The notes: generated from the sequence alone by a model not told the origin. Positions 1 to 6,955 are shown, counted from the first letter of the stretch. The stretch is 6,980 bases of DNA from Pirellulaceae bacterium (GCA_020846515.1 JADLDX010000448.1:1-6980), one strand, 5' to 3'. Numbers and translations are program-made.

Positions 1-164
1 AGCTGGTGGGTATTATCTTCGATGGTAACATCCAGAGTTTAACCGGCGACTTCAACTACACTGAAGACCAATCGCGTAGCGTTTCGGTGCACATCGCTGC
101 CGTCTTGGAGGCGCTGCGGAGCATTTATGGCGCCAAGGCGTTGGCCGACGAGATCGGCAAGTAG
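1..164 (+). CDS. S46 family peptidase (DPP7/DPP11-like), C-terminal fragment
   Basis: The reading frame begins at base 3 and gives 53 residues before TAG at 162-164; the gene starts left of the window. The fragment opens LVGIIFDGNIQSL and continues through DFNYTEDQSRSVSVH to an ALRSIYGAKALADEIGK end. This is the characteristic C-terminus of S46 serine exopeptidases, which remove dipeptides from the N-terminus of oligopeptides in the periplasm or at the cell surface. The catalytic Ser (GNSGSP-type motif) should lie about 12-18 residues upstream, outside the window. From memory of the family, the residue after FD sets S1 specificity: Gly in DPP7 (hydrophobic P1), Arg in DPP11 (acidic P1). Here it is Gly, which points to a DPP7-like preference. 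This is family knowledge applied to a fragment, so subfamily is less certain than family. Confidence 0.85.
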   Translation, partial: LVGIIFDGNIQSLTGDFNYTEDQSRSVSVHIAAVLEALRSIYGAKALADEIGK

Positions 165-176
165 CCGATCGCCGAT

Positions 177-218
177 TGGCCAATGGTGATTTGGCACAGT
201 GAGATGCCATAGTGGCCA
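177..218 (+). other. Imperfect stem-loop between peptidase gene and tRNA
   Basis: TGGCCAATGG (177-186) can pair with CCAT (207-210) and TGGCCA (213-218), leaving an AG bulge at 211-212. It begins 12 bases after the peptidase stop, where a terminator would be expected, but it is followed by AAAAA rather than a T-run. It may be a weak terminator or processing structure, or chance. Confidence 0.25.
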
Positions 219-241
219 AAAACGACAAAGTGTGGCACAAT
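213..241 (+). promoter_or_regulatory. Possible sigma70-like promoter for the tRNA
   Basis: TGGCCA (213-218, four of six matches to TTGACA) and CACAAT (236-241, four of six matches to TATAAT) are 17 bp apart, with a TG near the extended -10 position. Transcription would start around 248, about 12 bases before the mature tRNA. The match is modest and overlaps the stem-loop at 177-218. Confidence 0.25.
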
Positions 242-259
242 CACCAGCCGCAAACACCA

Positions 260-333
<74 letters not shown>

Positions 334-354
334 TTAAATCAGCACTAACCCTCC

Positions 355-429
355 GGAACTAACCCTCCCAAGCGCAGCAGCTTAGGGAGGGTCATGGAAC
401 TAACCCTCCCAAGCGCAGCGAGGGAGGGT
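355..429. repeat. Pair of direct repeats, each folding as a hairpin
   Basis: Bases 355-378 and 396-419 are identical over 24 bp with a 41-bp period. In each copy ACCCTCCC (362-369, 403-410) pairs with GGGAGGGT (385-392, 422-429). The first hairpin has an extra AAGC/GCTT step (370-373/380-383) and a single A bulge (384); the second has a simpler loop. The first begins about 22 bases after the tRNA 3' end and could influence tRNA 3' processing or termination, although no T-run follows. Confidence 0.75.
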
Positions 430-459
430 CGAAAAACCCGCGGTTAGCGTAGTTTTTCG
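430..459. repeat. Inverted repeat CGAAAAAC / GTTTTTCG
   Basis: CGAAAAAC (430-437) and GTTTTTCG (452-459) are perfect inverted repeats with a 14-base loop (438-451). The stem contains its own A- and T-runs, so on either strand it could resemble a weak terminator. It directly follows the second GGGAGGGT hairpin and looks like a component of the larger element. Confidence 0.55.
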
Positions 460-542
460 GGGAGGGCGCCCGCGCCGCACAGACGAGTCCGCAGCGGAGT
501 GCATCAAGCCTGGTTAGTGATGGAGGCGGCATGAATCGTCGC

Positions 543-587
543 TGGCGCTAGATTCGCCCCGCCACTTTTATTTCTGGGCGAGCGCCA
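543..587. repeat. Long two-part hairpin inside the repeat element
   Basis: TGGCGC (543-548) pairs with GCGCCA (582-587); after a 5-base bulge, TCGCCC (554-559) pairs with GGGCGA (576-581). Together they give 12 pairs around a 16-base loop (560-575) rich in T. It lies near the centre of the 355-724 element and may form a folded RNA or single-stranded DNA structure. Confidence 0.5.
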
Positions 588-665
588 TTGGCATGGATAG
601 TCGGACGGCTCGGAAACATGTCTCCGCAGGAGCGTCGACCTCCCGGGAACGATGGAGCCGGCCCT

Positions 666-717
666 CCCCGCCCACGCTGCGCGGGGCGACCCTCCCACTG
701 CTACGCAGCGGGAGGGT
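666..717. repeat. Two adjacent hairpins at the right end of the repeat element
   Basis: CCCCGC (666-671) pairs with GCGGGG (681-686). Next, ACCCTCCC (689-696) pairs with GGGAGGGT (710-717), with an inner CTGC/GCAG step (698-701/705-708). The second hairpin carries the same 8-base arms as the two hairpins at the left end, and its right flank (to 724) is the inverted copy of the left flank. Confidence 0.6.
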
Positions 718-733
718 TAGTTCCCACTGCTGC

Positions 734-787
<54 letters not shown>

Positions 788-794
<7 letters not shown>

Positions 795-1933
795 CGACTG
801 ATTTTCACTAGGCCGGTTGAGACGGCTTCGAATGTCGTGATGCGCAAGCGGTACGTGGTCGTCACGGGGGCCGTCCATTGAAAAGCGGCGAAAAAGTCGT
901 TGGTATCGTCGCTACCGGTCAGCGGTGTGCCATTGGGTGCCAACAACACAGCCACCGTATCGTAGACCTCCTCACTGGGGCTGGACGTCTCGATGCGCAG
1001 TTTTTTGCCGGCTTGAACGGTGACCGGAATTTCAATGGTCTTGCCTGGTTCAAAGAACACGTCAACCGATTGGTTATTGCTCAGCGATGACAACATGACT
1101 AGGTTGGTGGTCACCTGCTGGATGTGTCGCTGCAGGAAGAAAGCACTGGCCTTCATGCTACCCCAAGCCTCAAAGCAAGCTGCGACGATAGCATTGATGC
1201 GCGGCGTATCCAGCCCACCTAAGCGCGCCAACCAGGCTTCTACGAAAGCGCGATCGGGATCCGGCAGTCCATACGTATAGCCATCGGCCACGATGAACCG
1301 CGCGTGTGGATTGAATGGATCCAAAAACAAAGCGTACTCGAAATCTACAACTCCTCCCGGCTGGTTCTCACCGGACAACAGTCGTGAAGAACCGCGAAAT
1401 AAAATTCCGTACGCATCGTCTACGGCAATGGCGTTGAGCGTTTCCAAATGCAGCAGCGCGGTCGCGTAATCGAAGTTCCACCAATAAGCAAAACTGCCAC
1501 CAGTTAAAGCAAGAATATCATCGGAATCCGCGGCAATTCGGGTTTCGTAATAAGACAAAATCCAATCGATCGCGCTGGGGTCGGCTGGGACCACCAACGC
1601 ATTGAAGCGCGTCACGTCGCGCATCGCATCGGAGTAGCGACGCAACATCAACCAGCTTTCGATGCGGCCACGATATCCCTCCGGGCTGGTCGGTTGCTGA
1701 TCCACAAACTCCGAAAACGATTCGATGGCCAGTTCGTATTGCCCCTGTTCGAGATACGCTTGACCATCTTCCAAGCTGCCTGCATAAGCTCCTGAAATTA
1801 CTAAACTCGAAAATTCAAGCATGCCTCCTAGCGGCGATAGCAGCATCAGTCCGATGGCCACGCCCCATGCAGGTCGCAACGCGCCGCCCAACAATAACCA
1901 TCCACCGCGAGCCGAGAATGTGCGAGTGTTCAT
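788..1933 (-). CDS. Secreted TPR-repeat protein with C-terminal PPC-like domain
   Basis: This 381-residue protein is read from the ATG at 1933-1931. The frame stays open 48 codons further, to an ATG at 2077, but that extension is rich in Pro, Arg and Ser and lies ahead of the signal peptide, so I prefer the inner start; its Shine-Dalgarno is weak. Residues 11-47 are hydrophobic and AYA at 49-51 suits signal peptidase I cleavage, predicting export. Residues 54 to about 285 contain TPR-type helical pairs, clearest in AYLEQGQYELAIESFSEF and in FEYALFLDPFNPHARF. Residues about 297-381 look like a PPC-type beta domain, with DTVAVLLAPNGTPL and a YRLRITTFEA strand near the end. TPRs usually hold protein partners; PPC domains are common on exported planctomycete proteins. 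No catalytic motif is visible and the specific function is unknown. The gene appears monocistronic and runs toward the CAG repeat. Confidence 0.8.
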
Positions 1934-2160
1934 CTCTATTCCAATCGAATGCGTCAAAACCCAAGGCGGAGGTCCTCGACTGTCTGTCTTTGCTTGACTT
2001 GGAACACATGCCCAAATGCCATGTTCGTCGATGGGTTTCAGCCCGCCTGTAGATCTCGATGCCACCCGAGGCCGCAAGTGTTACAGAATTCTCTTTGCTC
2101 CATGTCTTATCGCTTATCCCCGAACCACCCCAACTTCCAGCTGTTCCCCAAGGAGAAAGC

Positions 2161-2252
2161 GAAACTCTGAAACTCTTAGACGCAGAAACTCTTAGACGCA
2201 GAAACTCTTAGACGCAGAAACTCAGAGATGTGGAAACTCAGAGACGCAGAGA
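2161..2252. repeat. 16-bp tandem repeat (GAAACTCTTAGACGCA)
   Basis: Three perfect units occupy 2169-2184, 2185-2200 and 2201-2216. Two variant units follow at 2217-2232 and 2233-2248, in which CTCTTAGA becomes CTCAGAGA. A partial GAAACTCT (2161-2168) precedes and GAGAAA follows. The strand pattern (ACTCAGAGACGCAGAGAAA-like) resembles a low-complexity intergenic sequence I recall from several bacterial groups. A - strand frame crosses it and is not a credible gene. Confidence 0.85.
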
Positions 2253-2325
2253 AAGACTTCGATATGGGAGAGCGTGTCTGGGATTGACGCTGGCTACCCA
2301 GCCCAGAACGATTTCCATCTAGCAG

Positions 2326-2346
2326 GCATATCGAGGCACGATATGC
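2326..2346 (-). terminator. Stem-loop downstream of the zinc-ribbon ORF
   Basis: GCATATCG (2326-2333) and CGATATGC (2339-2346) form a perfect 8-bp stem with a 5-base loop. On the - strand it starts 8 bases after the TGA stop (2357-2355) of the zinc-ribbon ORF. No T-run follows, so it may be a non-canonical terminator or an mRNA 3'-stabilising hairpin. Confidence 0.4.
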
Positions 2347-2354
2347 TCGCCGGT

Positions 2355-2711
2355 TCAGGCTTGGTCGCGACGTAATGGGTAGTTCAAGGTCGAAGCGACG
2401 AGGCCACATTCGCTACACAGGACCGAGATTGGAAAACCTGCGTCCAGTTTCATCGCATTGTTCTGATTGCACTGGGGACAGACCCAATGAACATACAGCG
2501 TCAACGTCACCGGTTCGCGCTCGCACTTAGATCGCGCACGGCTCTGCATGTCCACGAAATCGTCTTGGATGGATTTGCCAGATACTGTCGGAAACATGAC
2601 ATGCCAGTTAGTTGGGAAGGGCTGTGACTTAATTATCGCAACGCCCACTCCCAAATCCATTGGCGGAATTGCGCCAAACTCCGGCGGGTGACCCTGGTGG
2701 CAGCCAAGCAT
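2355..2711 (-). CDS. Small zinc-ribbon hypothetical protein
   Basis: This 118-residue frame ends at TGA (2357-2355). Its C-terminal half carries CPQC (residues 78-81) and CSEC (99-102), spaced 17 residues apart, with hydrophobic positions between and after: a typical zinc-ribbon knuckle pair. Many proteins with this fold bind nucleic acid or are small structural zinc proteins; nothing here gives a specific role. The start is uncertain. The ATG at 2711 is preceded by AGGGGGG three bases upstream, a plausible Shine-Dalgarno, while inner ATGs at 2660, 2597 and 2549 lack one; residues before about 60 look unremarkable. A perfect stem-loop just past the stop supports a real transcription unit. It is divergent from the kinase gene with a 164-bp spacer. 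I do not recognise the family. Confidence 0.5.
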   Translation of the reverse strand: MLGCHQGHPPEFGAIPPMDLGVGVAIIKSQPFPTNWHVMFPTVSGKSIQDDFVDMQSRARSKCEREPVTLTLYVHWVCPQCNQNNAMKLDAGFPISVLCSECGLVASTLNYPLRRDQA

Positions 2712-2875
2712 TGTCCCCCCTACTCAGATGTTGCCGAGGTATTACTGAGGTATCACCAAGGAATCGACGCATATTCCTGACGAGGTACAATAGGGCCAAG
2801 CCTGAAACGTTAACCTCGTACGTGCTTAGAAAAATGCGAACTCGTTGATCCAAATTACTCCCGGCAATTTGTTTT
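2712..2875. promoter_or_regulatory. Divergent intergenic region with GAGGTA repeats
   Basis: GAGGTATTAC (2736-2745) and GAGGTATCAC (2747-2756) are direct repeats 11 bp apart, about one helical turn; a third GAGGTA at 2782-2787 leads into TACAAT (2786-2791), a good -10 match for + strand transcription, though no good -35 lies 16-18 bp upstream. Transcription from there would give an 80-base leader before the kinase ATG. The repeats could be a binding site serving either divergent gene. Confidence 0.35.
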
Positions 2876-5800
2876 ATGTCCAACCCCGATGAAACGGACC
2901 CTTGCCTAAGCGACGCTATCCTGGCCGGCTACACCAGTGGGCTCATGAGCGGACTGGATATCGCGGGCTGCGAAGCACATCTACAGAATTGCGAAGTGTG
3001 TCAGCGGACGGTGGCCGAGCTATTTAATGCCGGCAGCCAACCAGACTGGTTGGCCGCATTACCCCCCGCATCTCTCGCCCGCATCGCAGATTTTCCGGCC
3101 GAGGGAGGGGGTGGTACGCCGGCGGCGGCGCACCAGTTATGGCGCGGCCAGCGGGAGCAGCCTTCCGATGCCACGGGAACCGGTGCTTATACAATCAACC
3201 GCATGTCTGCGGAGCCTGCGTCGAGAACGATGCCGGAGTTATTGGGACGCTATCGCGTTGGGCGACTATTGGGTAGCGGCGGCTTTGGTCGAGTCTTTCT
3301 GGCCGTCGATGAAAAGTTGAAACGCAATGTGGCGATCAAAGTCCCGCATTCCAACTTCACGCAAGACCATGCCCACTTGGAACTGATGCTAGCCGAAGCG
3401 CAGATCGCAGCTGGTTTAGACCATCCTGGCATCGCGCCGATTTACGATGTGGGCAGTACCGATCAACTGCCTATGTTTCTGGTCAGCAAGTTGATCGAAG
3501 GACAGACACTGGCCGAGCAGATGCAACGGGAGTCTTATACGCCCGAGGCGGCGGCAGGATTGATCGCTCAAGTCGCCGAGGCGCTCGACTACGCGCATCA
3601 ATCAGGCATCGTCCATCGCGATATCAAGCCTCAGAATATTCTTTTAGACGAGAATGGCCATGCCGTTTTGGTCGACTTTGGATTAGCCTGGCGCTCCTTA
3701 GATGGTACTCAAGCTTATCCGCAAGCCGGTACTCCGGCTTATATGAGCCCTGAACAACATGGCCAATCACTCGATCCTATTGATCACCGCGCCGATATCT
3801 ACAGCCTAGGGAAAGTGCTGATTGAATTGTTGGCTGGGCCGATGGGCAGCCCCAGCCAGTATTCAGTTTCGCAGCTTAGTCGATCAACGCTAAACGATTT
3901 GCGGGCTCTGTCTGATACACCGTCTCAGGTCAGTGAACCGGTTCCCAGCCCGCCCTCAAAAACAGGCACAACCGTCGACCGCAACCCGTTGGTCAATCCT
4001 CGAGACGCCAATATTCCGCCAGCTTTGGCGGCAATTTGCCGAAGAGCGACGGCAACGCGCGTGGAAGATCGCTTTGCCACGGCTGGCGAAATGGCGCGCC
4101 AACTACGCAACTTCCTGGGTATCGACGGCACAGAACCGCTTCCAAAGCGCACCTGGCAACGGAAACACACGCTCGCTATCGGCCTCGCCCTACTGCTGTT
4201 AACTGTGATCGGCGTGGGCTGGCAAGTCTATCGTTCTCAGCAACTCGCTGCCCAGGCCGTCGCGGATCTGCTGGCAAGTGACGACAGGGATTTGACCAGT
4301 CGTCTGCAACAGATTGGCCAATATGGCACTCAGACTCATGCCGCGTTGAAGTCCGCCCTGAACTCCCCAGATAAAAATCAGCAATTGCGCGCCCAATTGG
4401 CCCTGCTTCCAAGCAATGAAGAGTTGCTTTGGGAAGTTACTGAAACCATGCTGTCAGGCGATGCACGTACAGCCGACTTGCTCGCTATTCAGTTGAAACC
4501 CTACTTGCCGAAGTTGAGCAAGCGGATGTGGGCTTTGGTCAAGGACGAAAATACGCAAGCATACGAACGCGTTCTCAACGCGGCCGTATTTCTAGCGCAC
4601 TGTTGCCCTGAAGACAGCCACTGGTCCTCTGAGAGCACACTGCTGAATTTATCCAGAGCATTGCTCCAAGATGATTTGACCAATCTCTCAACGCGGCTGG
4701 AAAGCTTTCAGAATGTGAAGGATAAGTTAGTGATAGGCCTGCGCAGCTTGACCAGGATGCCGCATCTATTGCCCAGTAGCGAACACGTGCTCAGGATCTT
4801 TAATGTCTGGGATATTCTGGTGCAAGATGACGTCGATCAAACTGTCGATTTGATGGTTAATGCGCCGCCCATGATGTACACCACCATCTTAGGCCGCATG
4901 CAGGCTGATGAAGCGACGATCCGCAGCCTGCAAAAATACAGCGAGTCAGGTGGCCCAGACGATGAGAAGATACCTCCCAAAACACGACGCCATCAGCGAC
5001 ATTTGGCCGCCATGGCGCTACTGGCCTTGGGACATGATGACAGCTACTGGTCCTTCTGGCGACATTCACCGACGCCCGACAATATTGTCTCGCAGCTCAG
5101 CCTGGTAGGCTATGCGCCGCTGACCCGGGCCGCCATTCTGAAACGACTGCGCAGTTCTCAAGCGCTGACACCTGTTAAGCATTTGCCTGACAGCCTTAAG
5201 GATCGATTGTTCGATGCCACTCTTTCCCAGCGGCGTTACCTACTGATGGCTTTAAGCAGAGCCAACCCCCACGAACTACCCGACGCTGAACGCACCGAAC
5301 TCATAGAGGAAATGTCGGCACTCTGTAGCCAGGATGCAGACCCAGGCATGCGGGCGGCGGCCGAAAGAATGTTGGCCTATTTGCAAGCCACTCCAGCTCA
5401 GAGATTGGGCCCGCGTTCAGACGCACCAGATGGTCAAATCCGTTCGCAAGCCTGGTCTGTCAATTCGCTGGACGAAGTGATGATCGAAATTCCTGCTAGC
5501 GAAACGGTTCCGTACCGCTACGCCTTGGCTGGATGTGAGGTTCAACGGCAACACTTCGAACAATTCCTAAAGGAAACCCAGCACGCATGGCAGGGTCACA
5601 AATTGAGTCAAGACGCGGCTGCCCAAGAAGTGGATGGCCACTGCGCGCAGATCCAACTGAGCTGGTATGACGCCGCGGCCTTTTGCAACTGGCTCAGTCG
5701 AAAAGAAGGTTTAGACGAGTGCTATCAGCCTAACGAGCAAGGTCTGTTTGCCGCCGGTATGCGCATCAAACCCAATATCCTGAAACTGAGTGGCTACCGC

Positions 5801-6190
5801 ATGCCAACAGGCGCAGAATGGGAAACAGGGTGTCGGGCAGGTGCCACAACGCTGTGCTCCTTTGGTGAATCCACATTCATGTCGAACTATTACGCATGGG
5901 ATTCCCAATATTCCGACAACCACACGCAACCAGTCGGATCATTGCTGCCTAACTCGCTGGGATTATTTGATGCCCACGGTAACGCCAGCGAATGGACCAT
6001 GGACGTGGAGTCCAGCGAAACGCCAATGAACTGGATCGGTGTGGTCGAAGACCATCAATCTAGGATTCATCGTGGCGGTGGTTTCAACGCTATTCGCCAA
6101 ACTGCCATGAGTTCAGTGGTTCGCAATCCAACACCGCCCCATGAACGCTTGGAGCATGTCGGTCTGCGGCTGGCGCGCTCGCTGGACTGA
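2876..6190 (+). CDS. Transmembrane Ser/Thr protein kinase with zinc-motif N-terminus and FGE/SUMF1-like C-terminal domain
   Basis: This 1104-residue protein starts at the first ATG after an in-frame TGA (2846-2848); no Shine-Dalgarno is visible. Residues 10-42 carry C10...H35xxxC39xxC42, an anti-sigma-type zinc motif common at the N-terminus of planctomycete kinases. The kinase domain spans about 123-414 with all key motifs: GSGGFG (133-138), VAIK with Lys155, HRDIKPQN (247-254, Asp249), DFG (267-269) and SPE (291-293), so it should be active on Ser/Thr. A Ser/Pro-rich insert sits at about 322-378. Basic residues precede one membrane helix (432-449). Residues 455-840 are mostly helical, with a QLRAQLALLP stretch typical of the HEAT-like linker in this kinase family. 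Residues about 866-1103 are an FGE-sulfatase fold: YRMPTGAEWE, NSLGLFDAHGNASEW, RGGGF and a GLRLAR end. No cysteine occurs after residue 994, so the catalytic pair of true formylglycine-generating enzymes is absent. Likely a membrane sensor kinase; its signal and substrates are unknown. Confidence 0.95.
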   Translation: MSNPDETDPCLSDAILAGYTSGLMSGLDIAGCEAHLQNCEVCQRTVAELFNAGSQPDWLAALPPASLARIADFPAEGGGGTPAAAHQLWRGQREQPSDATGTGAYTINRMSAEPASRTMPELLGRYRVGRLLGSGGFGRVFLAVDEKLKRNVAIKVPHSNFTQDHAHLELMLAEAQIAAGLDHPGIAPIYDVGSTDQLPMFLVSKLIEGQTLAEQMQRESYTPEAAAGLIAQVAEALDYAHQSGIVHRDIKPQNILLDENGHAVLVDFGLAWRSLDGTQAYPQAGTPAYMSPEQHGQSLDPIDHRADIYSLGKVLIELLAGPMGSPSQYSVSQLSRSTLNDLRALSDTPSQVSEPVPSPPSKTGTTVDRNPLVNPRDANIPPALAAICRRATATRVEDRFATAGEMARQLRNFLGIDGTEPLPKRTWQRKHTLAIGLALLLLTVIGVGWQVYRSQQLAAQAVADLLASDDRDLTSRLQQIGQYGTQTHAALKSALNSPDKNQQLRAQLALLPSNEELLWEVTETMLSGDARTADLLAIQLKPYLPKLSKRMWALVKDENTQAYERVLNAAVFLAHCCPEDSHWSSESTLLNLSRALLQDDLTNLSTRLESFQNVKDKLVIGLRSLTRMPHLLPSSEHVLRIFNVWDILVQDDVDQTVDLMVNAPPMMYTTILGRMQADEATIRSLQKYSESGGPDDEKIPPKTRRHQRHLAAMALLALGHDDSYWSFWRHSPTPDNIVSQLSLVGYAPLTRAAILKRLRSSQALTPVKHLPDSLKDRLFDATLSQRRYLLMALSRANPHELPDAERTELIEEMSALCSQDADPGMRAAAERMLAYLQATPAQRLGPRSDAPDGQIRSQAWSVNSLDEVMIEIPASETVPYRYALAGCEVQRQHFEQFLKETQHAWQGHKLSQDAAAQEVDGHCAQIQLSWYDAAAFCNWLSRKEGLDECYQPNEQGLFAAGMRIKPNILKLSGYRMPTGAEWETGCRAGATTLCSFGESTFMSNYYAWDSQYSDNHTQPVGSLLPNSLGLFDAHGNASEWTMDVESSETPMNWIGVVEDHQSRIHRGGGFNAIRQTAMSSVVRNPTPPHERLEHVGLRLARSLD

Positions 6191-6241
6191 TGGACTAATG
6201 AACTAATGGTTCGACCGGATGGTGAGTTGGCAAAAAAATTG

Positions 6242-6955
6242 TCAGGCCAGGTCGATTTCAAAAGTGATGGGCGCGAAGTTCATATGGCGCAGGGCGGCAC
6301 CGGGATTGTAATAATGGATCTGACCGATGGGCAATTCATAGACCGGTACATGAGTATGACCGAAGAAGACTCGCCGCACGGGCGGTTCGGTAGCTAGGGC
6401 GTTGATCGCCAGGAGCTCGCAGAGTCTGGTGCACGTCGCGCGCGGGCGATGGAAGAGTTGGGGGATGGTGCGGTGCAATCGCATGGCCACGGCCGCGTTG
6501 TACAAACCGTGAGCTGTCCGGCTGGCCTGCCGTTCATGTTGAAATTTTGCGCGGTATGGCTTTAGTTTGGCTTGGCTGCCGGCGTCCAGAATATCGCCAT
6601 GGCAGAAAAGACAATCGGCCACTTGATAACTCTCCGCGCGCCACAAAAGTTGCGGGTAGGAACTGGCCAGATCATCAAGTAGCTGTTGCAGATCTGGGTG
6701 CGAGTCGTGATTGCCCAAGATGTACACGATTTGCGATTGGGGATGCCTGACCAATAGTTCAAGCAACCAACTGCGCACCGCAGCCAACGTCGCCAAATGA
6801 CCGCCGAGCGTGGCCCAGCGAAAATCGAAGATATCTCCGCCCAGTACGATCAGACGACTATCGCTGCAAGCGGCATCAATTGCGGGCATCCAACGACCAG
6901 CCAGGCTACGTGGACTGAGCAGATGCAGATCGGAAACGAAACAGGCAGTGGCCAT
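6242..6955 (-). CDS. Calcineurin-like metallophosphoesterase (LpxH-related)
   Basis: This 237-residue protein has the metallophosphoesterase metal-binding motifs in order: SDLHL (8-12; Asp9, His11), GGDIFDF (39-45; Asp41), GNHD (81-84), CHGD (118-121) and GHTHVP (199-204). Length and layout resemble the UDP-2,3-diacylglucosamine diphosphatase group (COG2908-like, LpxH in lipid A synthesis). However, E. coli LpxH has GNRD where this protein has GNHD, so the substrate is open; it hydrolyses some phosphoester or pyrophosphate, probably with two bound metals in the cytoplasm. The ATG at 6955 puts SDLHL eight residues in, as usual for the family; the frame stays open to the window edge, so a slightly longer form cannot be excluded. 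No Shine-Dalgarno is seen. It converges with the kinase gene, the 51-bp gap lacking a clear terminator hairpin, although a run of seven T follows its stop on the - strand. Confidence 0.85.
   Translation of the reverse strand: MATACFVSDLHLLSPRSLAGRWMPAIDAACSDSRLIVLGGDIFDFRWATLGGHLATLAAVRSWLLELLVRHPQSQIVYILGNHDSHPDLQQLLDDLASSYPQLLWRAESYQVADCLFCHGDILDAGSQAKLKPYRAKFQHERQASRTAHGLYNAAVAMRLHRTIPQLFHRPRATCTRLCELLAINALATEPPVRRVFFGHTHVPVYELPIGQIHYYNPGAALRHMNFAPITFEIDLA

Larger units (their letters stand above)
355..724. repeat. Palindrome-rich intergenic element bounded by 15-bp inverted repeats
   Basis: GGAACTAACCCTCCC at 355-369 (repeated at 396-410) is matched exactly by its reverse complement GGGAGGGTTAGTTCC at 710-724, enclosing about 370 bp. 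A partial extra copy, ACTAACCCTCC, lies at 344-354. The interior is packed with hairpins: 362-392, 403-429, 430-459, 543-587, 622-632, 666-686 and 689-717. No credible protein is encoded; frames crossing it are short and read through repeats. It resembles REP/BIME-type or MITE-like non-autonomous repeats, and I recall similar GGGAGGG palindromes between genes of Pirellula-type planctomycetes. No target-site duplication was identified, so mobility is inferred only. Confidence 0.65.
1934..2354. other. Gene-poor intergenic region upstream of the TPR gene
   Basis: About 420 bp without a convincing gene. Bases 1934-2077 are the rejected N-terminal extension of the TPR gene and more likely its leader. 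Bases 2078-2160 show nothing recognisable. Bases 2161-2252 hold the 16-bp tandem repeat, and 2326-2346 a stem-loop. The TPR promoter should be here, but I could not find a credible -35/-10 pair on the - strand. Confidence 0.5.

Noticed and set aside
1934..2077. 48-residue N-terminal extension of the TPR protein
   Set aside because: It would put a Pro/Arg/Ser-rich segment before an otherwise good signal peptide, so the ATG at 1933 is the better start.
2161..2252. Possible CRISPR array
   Set aside because: The 16-bp units abut directly with no spacers, are too short for CRISPR repeats, and no cas gene is present.
2176..2409. A - strand 77-residue frame
   Set aside because: Its C-terminal part is the translated 16-bp tandem repeat and its N-terminal part overlaps the zinc-ribbon ORF; no domain seen.
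2629..2883. A - strand 84-residue frame covering the divergent spacer
   Set aside because: It overlaps the start of the kinase gene and of the zinc-ribbon ORF and covers the likely promoters; composition is not protein-like.
6191..6241. Bidirectional terminator between the convergent genes
   Set aside because: There is an A7 run (T7 on the - strand) but I could not find a convincing hairpin beside it.
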